From Nitrospirota bacterium (GTDB lineage: Bacteria; Nitrospirota; 9FT-COMBO-42-15; HDB-SIOI813), in assembly GCA_020846775.1 (NCBI GenBank), contig JADLDG010000097.1, positions 1-64,000 of the forward strand: a stretch of DNA of 64,000 bases, given 5' to 3'. The stretch's first letter is position 1, and each line of letters begins with the position of its first letter. The notes below the pieces were generated by a model. It was not told the origin of the DNA. It did no database searches and saw nothing but the letters and a program-made list of their open reading frames with translations. This document shows positions 1 through 8,138 of the stretch, one piece after another. The translations under genes were made by a program, and so were the position numbers.

Positions 1-2
1 AG

Positions 3-62
3 CAGGAAGAGGCTGGAGAGGTTGAGTATATAAGAAAGGAATGGTTTAAGGGGGCGATATGA
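3..62 (+). CDS. 3' end of an unidentified upstream gene (possibly secD)
   Basis: An open frame enters at the window edge and ends with TGA at 60-62, encoding about 19 residues ending in KEWFKGAI. Its stop overlaps the ATG of secF as ATGA, the usual sign of translational coupling. secD normally precedes secF, so this may be the SecD C-terminus. The visible residues are not a recognisable SecD ending, so the identity rests on position only. Confidence 0.35.
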   Translation, partial: QEEAGEVEYIRKEWFKGAI

Positions 63-976
63 AATTTACGGAATTTATTGGTCAGACCAGTATTGACTTT
101 ATGGGGTTTAGAAAGTATGCATTTGTATTTTCCGGTATTATTACGCTTATTGGTATTTTTGCTATAATACAAATCATTTTAGGCCACGGCAATCTGGGAA
201 TAGATTTTGGTGGTGGAACAGCCGTCCAGTTGAAGTTCGAGAAGCCTTTGAGGATTGATGCGGCAAGGTCTGTTCTGATACAAAATGGCATACAGGATGC
301 TGAACTCCAGGAATTTCCGGAGGATAACAAGATCCTCATCAGGTTAAAGAAGCTTGTTGCTACTACTGAGCCTGTCGCAGACCGCATTATATCCATGTTC
401 AAGCAGGATATACCGGACAATACATTTATTGTTGACAGTTCTACGGAGATAGGCCCTACCGTAGGCAGGCAACTCCAGAAGGACGCTATCACAGCGGTTA
501 TTTTATCTTTCATCGGCATCATCATCTATATCGCACTCAGGTTTGAATTCAAATTTGGTATTGCAGCCGCTATTGCGACATTTCATGATGTCATTGTTGT
601 TGTGGGCTTATTCTATCTGCTTAATAAAGAAATAAACCTGCTGGTAATAACAGCGCTTCTCACACTTGCCGGCTATTCTCTGACAGATACGGTGGTTGTA
701 TTTGACCGTATCAGGGAGTATCTGCGCGTAAGACGCAAGGAGCCGATCGAAATAATTATTAACAATGGAATAAACCATGTCATAGGACGTACAGTTATTG
801 TATCATTAACCACGCTCCTGGTTCTTGTAGCCCTATTTTTCTTTGGCGGGGAGGTAATTCATGATTTCTCATTTGCCCTTCTCATGGGGGTATTAGTCGG
901 CACCTATTCGTCAATCTTCGTTGCAAGTCCACTCCTTGTTATATGGAAAGGAAAGGGCATAAACCCGAAGAAGTAG
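59..976 (+). CDS. secF: Protein translocase subunit SecF
   Basis: SecF is an RND-family inner-membrane subunit that, with SecD, uses the proton motive force to pull exported proteins through SecYEG. The 305-residue product has the usual family length. TM1 lies near residues 18-40 after the conserved start region (IDFMGFRK). A periplasmic domain follows at about 45-125, and five more hydrophobic segments run from 135 to 300. The signature GYSLTDTVVVFDRIRE lies near residue 206. The start codon overlaps the preceding stop (ATGA), with a GGGGG Shine-Dalgarno core upstream. recJ and rel follow in the same direction. Identification is secure from the signature and topology. Confidence 0.96.
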   Translation: MKFTEFIGQTSIDFMGFRKYAFVFSGIITLIGIFAIIQIILGHGNLGIDFGGGTAVQLKFEKPLRIDAARSVLIQNGIQDAELQEFPEDNKILIRLKKLVATTEPVADRIISMFKQDIPDNTFIVDSSTEIGPTVGRQLQKDAITAVILSFIGIIIYIALRFEFKFGIAAAIATFHDVIVVVGLFYLLNKEINLLVITALLTLAGYSLTDTVVVFDRIREYLRVRRKEPIEIIINNGINHVIGRTVIVSLTTLLVLVALFFFGGEVIHDFSFALLMGVLVGTYSSIFVASPLLVIWKGKGINPKK

Positions 977-1002
977 CCCCGGACTCCTTCACAGGATCAT
1001 GT

Positions 1003-1078
1003 AAAATCCCCCTTAATCCCCCTTTTTCAAAGGGGGAAATCAGTTCCCCCTTTAGAAAAGGGGGGCAAGGGGGGATTT
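1003..1078. repeat. Palindromic CCCCCTTT repeat element, copy A
   Basis: A 76-bp element begins AAATCCCCC and ends GGGGGATTT, so its ends are inverted repeats. It contains two smaller hairpins built from CCCCCTTT and AAAGGGGG arms. It lies between secF and recJ and ends 15 bases before the recJ start. Closely similar elements lie at 44387-44463 and 49832-49907. It resembles a non-autonomous REP- or MITE-like interspersed repeat. Confidence 0.85.
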
Positions 1079-1093
1079 GAAAGGTGTTTTTGT

Positions 1094-2848
1094 ATGAAAA
1101 AACGCTGGATAATGGGCGAGGGCAACCATGTCCTTCAAAGCAAACTGTGCGCTGAACTTGATATCTCTCCCCTGGTGTCAAAGATACTGATTAACAGGGG
1201 TATCAGTGACCTGACGTCTGCCGGTGAATTTCTTAATGTGTCATTTAAAAATCTTATAGACCCGTTCAGGTTAAACGACATGGAGAAGGCAGTCGGCCGC
1301 CTTATACAAATCGCTGAACAAAAAGGCCGCATACTTGTATCAGGTGATTATGATGTGGACGGCGTTACTGCAAGTGCACTCTACCTCGAATTTTTCAGAA
1401 AACTGGACATAGATGTGAGTCTATATATACCTGACAGGATAAAGGATGGATATGGACTTAATGAATCTATTGTTAATATTGCCAGGTCGCAGGGAATTGA
1501 TGTAATACTGACAGCTGATTGCGGCACAGCATCAGCAGTTACAATAAAGTCAGCCATGGACCTGGGCATTGATGTTATAGTGACGGACCATCATGAGTGT
1601 CCCCCGGATCTTCCGCCGGCATTTGCACTGATAAACCCAAACAGGCATGACTCTACCTACCCGTTCAAAGGTCTTCCAGGTGTTGGTGTTGCGTTCAAAC
1701 TTATACAGGCCCTTACCATGGCATTGAGTTCTCATTCCGAACAACGTGCCTTCGATGATGATCTTTCTTCTTATCTTGACCTCGTTGCACTGGGTGTTAT
1801 TGCTGATGTTGCTCCTCTTACAGGGGAGAACAGGTATTTTGTGAAAGAAGGTTTAAAGCTGCTGACTTCTGAGAAAAGGGTGGGTGTTGCGGCGCTTAAA
1901 GAGGCCGCAGGGATTAAAGGAAATGATGTGAGCAGCGGTACTGTAAGTTTTATGCTTGCCCCTCGCATTAATGCATCAGGACGTCTCTCCAGGGCCGATG
2001 ATGCCGTTAAGTTATTGATAACAGACAACCCGGAGGAGGCAAGGGGCATCGCCCTGTATCTTGATGGTGTCAATCAGGAGAGACAGAAAATAGAAGCTAA
2101 AATCAGAAATGAGGCCAGAGACAGGATCTTAAAGGAAATGGATGCGGAGAAACAGAAAGTCTTTGTCATGGCTTCACACGAGTGGCATCAGGGTGTAGTG
2201 GGGATAGTGGCATCCAAGATTGTGGATGAGTTCTATCGTCCCTGTGTTATGATCTCCTTACAGGAAGATGGCATAGGCAAGGGATCGGCCAGAAGTATCC
2301 CTGGTTTCAATTTATATGAGGGCCTTGAAGCATGCAGTAACCTCCTTGAGAAATTTGGCGGCCACAAGTATGCTGCAGGGTTAACGATAAAAGAGGGTAA
2401 CATACCTATGCTGAGGGAGAGGTTATCAGATATTGTTACAGAGAGGGTAAGGAAAGAGGATTTTACTCCAAGACTGGTTATGGATGCTGAAATAGACCCT
2501 GAAGATATCAACTTCCCGCTGTTAAAAGAAATGGCATTACTCCCGCCATATGGTGTATCAAATCCTGAACCTGTAATTATGTCAAGAGGTCTCAGGCTTT
2601 CAGAATCACGGATAGTGGGTAAAGACCACTTAAAGGTCAGGCTGAAAAGAGGAAGGGCAATTTGGGATGGAATTGGATTTGGCATGGCAACGGCGTATAA
2701 TAATATAATAACGAGTGATAAGGAGATAGATGTTGCTTATACTCCGGAGCTCAACTTATGGCAGGGAACTTACAGGATACAGCTGAAGCTCAGGGATATG
2801 AGGGTTAGCGAATCAAATGCTGAATTGGCAATGAGTAATAAGCAGTGA
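1094..2848 (+). CDS. recJ: Single-stranded-DNA exonuclease RecJ
   Basis: RecJ is a 5'-3' exonuclease on single-stranded DNA used in recombination and mismatch repair. The 584-residue protein carries the DHH-family phosphoesterase motifs: DYDVDG near residue 81, the DHH triad in TDHHECP near 162, and the DHHA1 motif KFGGHKYAAG near 419. A C-terminal OB-like domain follows. Length fits the family (about 560-580). The ATG at 1094 is preceded by AAAGGTG, just downstream of repeat copy A. The last codons (AMSNKQ) lie inside a GCAATGAG repeat, which supplies the sequence around the stop codon. rel follows 37 bp later. Confidence 0.96.
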   Translation: MKKRWIMGEGNHVLQSKLCAELDISPLVSKILINRGISDLTSAGEFLNVSFKNLIDPFRLNDMEKAVGRLIQIAEQKGRILVSGDYDVDGVTASALYLEFFRKLDIDVSLYIPDRIKDGYGLNESIVNIARSQGIDVILTADCGTASAVTIKSAMDLGIDVIVTDHHECPPDLPPAFALINPNRHDSTYPFKGLPGVGVAFKLIQALTMALSSHSEQRAFDDDLSSYLDLVALGVIADVAPLTGENRYFVKEGLKLLTSEKRVGVAALKEAAGIKGNDVSSGTVSFMLAPRINASGRLSRADDAVKLLITDNPEEARGIALYLDGVNQERQKIEAKIRNEARDRILKEMDAEKQKVFVMASHEWHQGVVGIVASKIVDEFYRPCVMISLQEDGIGKGSARSIPGFNLYEGLEACSNLLEKFGGHKYAAGLTIKEGNIPMLRERLSDIVTERVRKEDFTPRLVMDAEIDPEDINFPLLKEMALLPPYGVSNPEPVIMSRGLRLSESRIVGKDHLKVRLKRGRAIWDGIGFGMATAYNNIITSDKEIDVAYTPELNLWQGTYRIQLKLRDMRVSESNAELAMSNKQ

Positions 2849-2853
2849 GCAAT
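2827..2853 (+). repeat. GCAATGAG-type oriented repeat at recJ 3' end
   Basis: GCAATGAGTAATAAGCAGTG overlaps the recJ C-terminal codons and stop. The same GCAATGAG word, in the direction of transcription, recurs at 13072-13094, 37843-37890, 49957-50017, 50860-50883 and 56644-56682, each at or just after a gene end. Confidence 0.6.
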
Positions 2854-2885
2854 ACTCCGCATTTGACAGTTCGGATTATGTTAAT

Positions 2886-5027
2886 ATGCCTAACGTCGAA
2901 GAATTGATACAACATGTTATGGACTATAATCCCCAGGCAGATGCAGGACTGCTAAGGCGTGCCTACAGTTTTGCCGCAAAGGCTCATGAGGGACAAGTCC
3001 GCAAATCAGGAGAACCCTTCCTTAAACATCCGCTTGAAGTTGCAAATATCATTGTAAAGATGAAGATGGATACATCGTCCATTGCCGTAGGTCTGCTTCA
3101 TGACACCATTGAAGACAGCCTTGTCACCTCTGATGATATAACATCAGAATTCGGGGGCGATATCGCAGGTATTGTTGATGGACTGACCAAGATAAGCAAG
3201 GTAGAGTTCATGTCAAGAGAGGAGAAACAGGCAGAAAATTTCAGGAAGATGGTCATGTCCATGGGAAAAGATATCAGGGTCATCCTGATAAAACTTGCGG
3301 ATCGTCTTCACAACATGAGGACACTTGATCCCCTTTCCCCGGATAAGCAGAAGAGGATTGCCCAGGAGACCTTAGAGATATATGCACCTATTGCAAACCG
3401 TCTCGGTATAGGCTGGATGAAGGTCGAACTTGAAGACCTGTCGCTTCGCTACCTGAAACATGAGGCATATACGGAGATTTCAAAAAAGGTCGCCATGAAC
3501 AAGGCCGAAAGAGACAAATATATTGAAGATGTAATAGCGGTTGTCAAAAAAAATCTAAAAGTATATGGATTTGAGGCTAATGTTTATGGACGGACAAAGC
3601 ACTTTTACAGTATATACATGAAAATGGAGCGCCAGGGCATTGCCTTCGAGGAGATTCATGACCTATCAGGCATCAGAATTATTACTGAAACCACGGTTAA
3701 TTGCTACGCAATACTTGGCATGATCCACTCAATGTGGACCCCTGTCCCAGGAAGGTTTAAAGACTTTATCGGAGTACCCAAATCCAATATGTATCAATCT
3801 CTTCACACAACTGTCATAGGCCCGAAGGGACACCGGGTCGAGATACAGATAAGGACAGAAGAGATGCATAAGCTGGCTGAAGAAGGTATCGCTGCACATT
3901 GGAAATATAAGGAACGGGGTCAGATAGACACGAAAGACCATCAAATATATAACTGGCTCAGGCAGATGATGGAGTGGCAGCAGGACCTCTCAGACAGCAA
4001 ACAGTTCATGGACTCTGTAAAGGTAGACCTCTTCCCCGATGTTATCTATGTCTTTACCCCAAAGGGTGATGTAAAGGAATTGATAAGAGGGGCTACACCG
4101 GTAGACCTTGCGTTTGCAATTCATACTGAGGTAGGCAACCGCTGTGTAGGGGCCAAGGTTAATGGCAGGATGGTACCGTTGAGGTATACTCTCAAGAGTG
4201 GTGACACAGTGGAGATCGTTACCAATCCCAACCATGTTCCGAGTAAGGACTGGCTTAAGTTTGTCAAGACCCCGAAGGCAAGGAATAAACTCAAGCACAT
4301 TATAAAGATGGAGGAACAGAGCCGCAGTCTCGAGATCGGACACAAACTGCTTGAGAAAGAACTCCAGAAAATGGGGACGAGCCTTAACAGTTTTTCGAAG
4401 TTGGAAAAGACTGATGAATTGTTGAAGGAGCATTCTGCAAGTAACATTGATGACCTTTTTATACTTATAGGTTATGGCAAGTTATCAGTTAAACAGGTTA
4501 TACGAAAGGTATATCCTGAAAAAGATGGGAAGGAAGAAGCCCCTGAAAAAGTGGATGTCTCGCGGCCAAAACGATTGGATGGCGGGGTCAAGGTTAAGGG
4601 AATAGATGATATACTCCTCCATTTTTCCAAGTGCTGCAGCCCTGTCCCTGGAGACAAGATCATAGGCTACATAACCCGGGGGAGGGGATTGTCAATTCAT
4701 TCTGTCACCTGTCCGAATATAGATGAACTGGATTTCGATAAAGACCGTCTAATCGGTGTTGAGTGGGATGTTGCAGGAACTGCATCATATCCGGTTCGCA
4801 TATCAGTCTTCACGATTGACCGTCCGGGACTTCTGGCAAGTGTATCAACCTCCATAACATCTTCAGAGGCGAATATAAGCCATGCCGACATTTCAACCAC
4901 GGAAGATAAGAAGGCAGTCCTAAATTTTGTTATAGATGTTAAGGACCTGCAGCACCTGGAGAGGGTAATACAAAAGATAGAGCAGTTGAGCGGAGTATTG
5001 CAGGTTAAAAGGCTGATGGGAAGGTGA
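2886..5027 (+). CDS. rel: Bifunctional (p)ppGpp synthetase/hydrolase Rel
   Basis: This enzyme makes and degrades the stringent-response alarmone (p)ppGpp. The 713-residue product has the full long-RSH layout. An HD hydrolase domain (HDTIED near residue 76) is intact. The synthetase domain carries RFKDFIGVPKSNMYQSLH. A TGS domain starts near 388 (DVIYVFTPKGDVKEL), a conserved-cysteine region follows (HFSKCCSPVPGD), and a C-terminal ACT domain covers about 635-710 (ISVFTIDRPGLLASV). The RFKD form of the synthetase motif is the one found in bifunctional enzymes rather than monofunctional RelA, and the intact HD motif agrees. It follows recJ in the same direction. Confidence 0.96.
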   Translation: MPNVEELIQHVMDYNPQADAGLLRRAYSFAAKAHEGQVRKSGEPFLKHPLEVANIIVKMKMDTSSIAVGLLHDTIEDSLVTSDDITSEFGGDIAGIVDGLTKISKVEFMSREEKQAENFRKMVMSMGKDIRVILIKLADRLHNMRTLDPLSPDKQKRIAQETLEIYAPIANRLGIGWMKVELEDLSLRYLKHEAYTEISKKVAMNKAERDKYIEDVIAVVKKNLKVYGFEANVYGRTKHFYSIYMKMERQGIAFEEIHDLSGIRIITETTVNCYAILGMIHSMWTPVPGRFKDFIGVPKSNMYQSLHTTVIGPKGHRVEIQIRTEEMHKLAEEGIAAHWKYKERGQIDTKDHQIYNWLRQMMEWQQDLSDSKQFMDSVKVDLFPDVIYVFTPKGDVKELIRGATPVDLAFAIHTEVGNRCVGAKVNGRMVPLRYTLKSGDTVEIVTNPNHVPSKDWLKFVKTPKARNKLKHIIKMEEQSRSLEIGHKLLEKELQKMGTSLNSFSKLEKTDELLKEHSASNIDDLFILIGYGKLSVKQVIRKVYPEKDGKEEAPEKVDVSRPKRLDGGVKVKGIDDILLHFSKCCSPVPGDKIIGYITRGRGLSIHSVTCPNIDELDFDKDRLIGVEWDVAGTASYPVRISVFTIDRPGLLASVSTSITSSEANISHADISTTEDKKAVLNFVIDVKDLQHLERVIQKIEQLSGVLQVKRLMGR

Positions 5028-5049
5028 AGCTTAAATTTTCTGAATTTTA

Positions 5050-5078
5050 TTGACATGGCTGTTACACTGTTTTAGTAT
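5050..5078 (+). promoter_or_regulatory. Sigma-70-type promoter for the RCC1 lipoprotein gene
   Basis: A perfect TTGACA -35 (5050-5055) is followed after exactly 17 bases by TAGTAT (5073-5078), a 4/6 match to TATAAT. It lies 43 bp upstream of the ATG at 5121, in the gap after rel. Confidence 0.6.
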
Positions 5079-5120
5079 GGCAGGAATTTATAGAATATTA
5101 TTGAATTCAGGGTTAATTGC

Positions 5121-6971
5121 ATGAATAAAAAGTTTTCCATTATGGTCAGGGGTTTTTACGTCGCTGTATTATGCTTCGCCATTGCACTACTTTCCAGCTG
5201 CAGCAGTAATGAGAGTGCAGATTATACTGGTTTTACGTTTATAGGACCTGATGGTGGAACCGTTACAAGCAGCGATGGAAAGGCCTCGGCAAAAATTCCT
5301 GCCGGAGCCCTTGATAATAAAACTGCAATTGCAATAAAACCTGTTGCTGATGTATCTTCAGACCAAATAGGGGTTCCCTATGAGTTTCTGCCAGATGGCA
5401 TCAATTTCCTCAAACCTGTAACTATTACAATATCCTATGAGGAGGAAACACTTCCGTCAGGTTTAAATGAATCCAAACTTCGCCTTGGTAGAAAAATTAA
5501 TAATATTTGGGACCCGATCACAGACTCTAATGTAGATGTACAGAAAAATATAGTAAGCCATGAGGTTGATCATTTCAGTAGTTATCTTGTTGTGAATACT
5601 GGAAACGTTCCAACAGGGGTTAAGGCTAATCCGGTTAATTCACGGGTAATAACTTCAAAATTGACTCGCGGAATAACCATCAGATGGAAACCGGTAGTGG
5701 GTGCCACCTCATATAATATCTATTGGTCTACAACTCCGGACGTAAAAATATCTGGAGAGAAAATTGCTGATGTCACAAGTCCGTATACACATGAAGATTT
5801 AATATTTGGTAAAAAGTATTATTATATTGTTACTGCAGTTAAAGACACGGTTGAGGAAGAAGCATCATTAGAAACTTCGGCACTTCCTGGAATGGATTAT
5901 ATTTCTGGTGGGTCTGAGCATGTAGCTGTTGTGAAGAACGACGGAACGGTCTGGACATGGGGACTAAACACCTGGGGACAGCTCGGAGACGGAACTAAGA
6001 CGGACAGTACAATCCCTGTTCAGGTGCTGGGCCTGACAGATGTAATCGCTGTTGCAGCAGACCGTACCATGACGATGGCCCTGAAGAGCGACGGAACGGT
6101 CTGGACATGGGGGTTCCATGATTCCGGCGAGCTGGGTGACGGCTCTAACATGCAGAGGTCTATACCGGGTCAGGTGACCGGGTTAACGGATATAGTTGCC
6201 ATTGCAGCAGCCTGGTCAACTGGCATAGCCCTGAAGGGCGATGGAACGGTCTGGACATGGGGAAATAATCAATATGGAACCGTCGGTGATGGGACAATTG
6301 AGAAGCGATTTACACCGGTCCAGGTGACTGGTCTTACTGAAATCGTGGCTATCTCAGCCAAACGGTCTCACGTCCTTGCCCTGAAGAGAGACGGCACAAT
6401 CTGGGCATGGGGACATAATCGTCATGGTCAGCATGGTAACGGCACGGCCACGGGAGATGCCAATTCTCCGGGACCTGTACCTGTACAAGTAAGTGACCTG
6501 AAAGATCCGTATGCAGCCATAGCAGCAGGTTATTGGCACTCCATGGCAATGAAGGGCGATGGAACTGTCTGGACCTGGGGAAGAAATGAAGCCAGTGAAC
6601 TTTGCGACGGTACAATTATTAATAAATCAATACCGGTGAGGATTAATGGTCTGCCTGACCTGCTATCCCTTCAGGGCGGAGAAGGATATACCATATTTCT
6701 CAAGAGGGATGGGACGGTCTGGATGTGCGGAAATAATAGCACTGGTCTCCTTGGTTTAGGGGAGAATACAGAGACGGTAATGAGTACACCAGCGCAGGTA
6801 TCAGGCCTGTCTGGCGTTGTCGCCGTAACGAGTGGAAGATATTTTGCCGCTGCATTGAAACGGGATGGCACTATCTGGACATGGGGATTTAATAATAAGG
6901 GACAGCTTGGGGATGGAACAACGACTCCAAAAACAGAACCGGTCCAAGTCTTGATGGATCCGCTTTTTTAA
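5121..6971 (+). CDS. Lipoprotein with ZU5-like, fibronectin III and RCC1 repeats
   Basis: A predicted surface or periplasmic lipoprotein of 616 residues; function unknown. The N-terminus has a basic, hydrophobic signal and a lipobox LSSC with Cys27 as the lipidation site. Residues about 40-140 resemble a ZU5 domain (GGTVTSSDGKASAKIPAGAL). Residues 155-255 look like a fibronectin type III domain. From 258 to the end there are seven RCC1-type repeats of about 50 residues with the core DGTVWTWG...GQLGDGT, enough for one seven-bladed propeller. The DNA repeats with a period near 150 bp. RCC1 propellers usually bind proteins, so a binding or adhesion role is an inference. It has its own promoter and is not in an obvious operon. 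Confidence 0.85.
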   Translation: MNKKFSIMVRGFYVAVLCFAIALLSSCSSNESADYTGFTFIGPDGGTVTSSDGKASAKIPAGALDNKTAIAIKPVADVSSDQIGVPYEFLPDGINFLKPVTITISYEEETLPSGLNESKLRLGRKINNIWDPITDSNVDVQKNIVSHEVDHFSSYLVVNTGNVPTGVKANPVNSRVITSKLTRGITIRWKPVVGATSYNIYWSTTPDVKISGEKIADVTSPYTHEDLIFGKKYYYIVTAVKDTVEEEASLETSALPGMDYISGGSEHVAVVKNDGTVWTWGLNTWGQLGDGTKTDSTIPVQVLGLTDVIAVAADRTMTMALKSDGTVWTWGFHDSGELGDGSNMQRSIPGQVTGLTDIVAIAAAWSTGIALKGDGTVWTWGNNQYGTVGDGTIEKRFTPVQVTGLTEIVAISAKRSHVLALKRDGTIWAWGHNRHGQHGNGTATGDANSPGPVPVQVSDLKDPYAAIAAGYWHSMAMKGDGTVWTWGRNEASELCDGTIINKSIPVRINGLPDLLSLQGGEGYTIFLKRDGTVWMCGNNSTGLLGLGENTETVMSTPAQVSGLSGVVAVTSGRYFAAALKRDGTIWTWGFNNKGQLGDGTTTPKTEPVQVLMDPLF

Positions 6972-7090
6972 TTTCACCGTATCTGTTCTGATAACCTGAA
7001 GTATCTTTTCAGATAGCTCCTGCCTGAACTACATTCTGTGTTTTTCTTGTTATTTCAACTGGTTAGAGCCAGGTTTCCATGCCATTAGTG

Positions 7091-7106
7091 AGGCATGCGA
7101 GTTGCA
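7091..7106 (+). promoter_or_regulatory. Sigma-54 (RpoN) promoter upstream of SBP1 and TonB receptor
   Basis: AGGCATG-CGAG-TTGCA matches the sigma-54 consensus TGGCACG-N4-TTGCA at 10 of 12 positions, with the invariant GG (7092-7093) and GC (7104-7105) correctly spaced. Transcription should begin near 7117, just before the binding-protein gene. A TATCTG/CAGATA inverted pair (6980-6985, 7010-7015) lies at enhancer distance upstream and could be an activator site, but this is weak. Confidence 0.65.
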
Positions 7107-7164
7107 ATATACCATCCTCATAGATTTTTGAGGATAGACCCTGAAGACTACTAATTATATTTTT

Positions 7165-8064
7165 TTGTTGAGTATCTCCTTTTTTATTCTCCTGACCCCT
7201 GCCTTATTATTTGGAGTTGAGATCAGCATAATTACCAGCCAGGAGTTGCCCATTTATGAGAAGACCTATGAAGGGTTCAATAATGTCTATAAAGGTGAAA
7301 CAAGACGTTATGATCTTAAAGGCGATCTCATGGAATCAGAGAAAGTTGTCAGACAGATCAAGGAACAGCCCCCGGAACTGATAGTTGCAATAGGTCTTCT
7401 GGCCGCCACAGTGGCCAAAGAAAATTTCAGGAAAACCCCCATAGTCTTCTGCAGCGTCTTTAATCCCGAACGTTATTCCCTGGTTGGAGATTACATAACA
7501 GGTATAACTCTCAATACCCCTGTCATTGAGACGTTGTCTCAGATCAGAAATCTTTTTCCGGATGCCAGGAAGATTGGGGTCCTTTATGATCCCCGAAAAA
7601 ACAGACGAACATTGAAACAGACTGAGAATTTGGGGAAGACAATGGGGTTTTCCCTGATTAAGCAGAAGGTTACTTCGGAAATGGACCTGCCGAATGCCAT
7701 TAGATCCATTCTGGTAAAGGCAGATCTATTGTGGATAATCCCAGACAGCACAATACTTACATCAGACGCCATTGACTATATATTAATGAACAGTTTTGAG
7801 GATCGTATTCCAATCGTCACCTTTTCGGAAGATCTTGTAAAGAAGGGGGCACTGGTAGCCTTTTCACCAGATTATGTTAGCATAGGAGAACAGGCTGCAC
7901 GTCTGGTACTGAGCATCTTGAGCGGTAAAAAACCTGACAATCTTTTTATACAGCCAGCAGAGAAAAACAGACTGATTATTAATCAAAAAATTGCAAATAA
8001 ATTGGGACTTAAATTGAACACTGAGGCGATAGATTTTGATACTGAAGTTGTAATATATGAATAA
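7165..8064 (+). CDS. Orphan ABC-type substrate-binding protein (PF04392-like), SBP1
   Basis: A periplasmic binding protein of the ABC_sub_bind (PF04392, formerly DUF534) family. It has a hydrophobic export signal, then EISIITSQELP. Two Rossmann-like lobes are suggested by LIVAIGLLAATVAKENF, GVLYDPRKNRR and IVTFSEDLVKKGALVAFSPDY. No permease or ATPase gene is adjacent. The protein is a clear paralogue of the one at 19351-20316. The given start is TTG at 7165. A CTG at 7141 is in frame with GAGGA six bases upstream and would add LKTTNYIF, giving the signal peptide its missing lysine, so translation may begin there. A sigma-54 promoter lies at 7091-7106 and the TonB receptor gene follows 74 bp downstream. 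Confidence 0.85.
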   Translation: MLSISFFILLTPALLFGVEISIITSQELPIYEKTYEGFNNVYKGETRRYDLKGDLMESEKVVRQIKEQPPELIVAIGLLAATVAKENFRKTPIVFCSVFNPERYSLVGDYITGITLNTPVIETLSQIRNLFPDARKIGVLYDPRKNRRTLKQTENLGKTMGFSLIKQKVTSEMDLPNAIRSILVKADLLWIIPDSTILTSDAIDYILMNSFEDRIPIVTFSEDLVKKGALVAFSPDYVSIGEQAARLVLSILSGKKPDNLFIQPAEKNRLIINQKIANKLGLKLNTEAIDFDTEVVIYE

Positions 8065-8138
8065 CGAGGCCGATCAGACAACATAAGCTTGCATCCGGTA
8101 ACATTTCGAATGTATGATCTTCTTTAAGGACCTCCTTT

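Noticed and set aside
939-1181. An 80-codon minus-strand open frame reading IPPCPPFLKGELISPFEKGG
   Set aside because: The translation is that of the palindromic repeat (1003-1078) and overlaps secF and recJ; no ribosome site or family match.
5940-6900. About seven direct DNA repeats at a period near 150 bp, suspected as a CRISPR-like array
   Set aside because: They are codons of the RCC1 protein repeats. The spacing and translation explain them fully.
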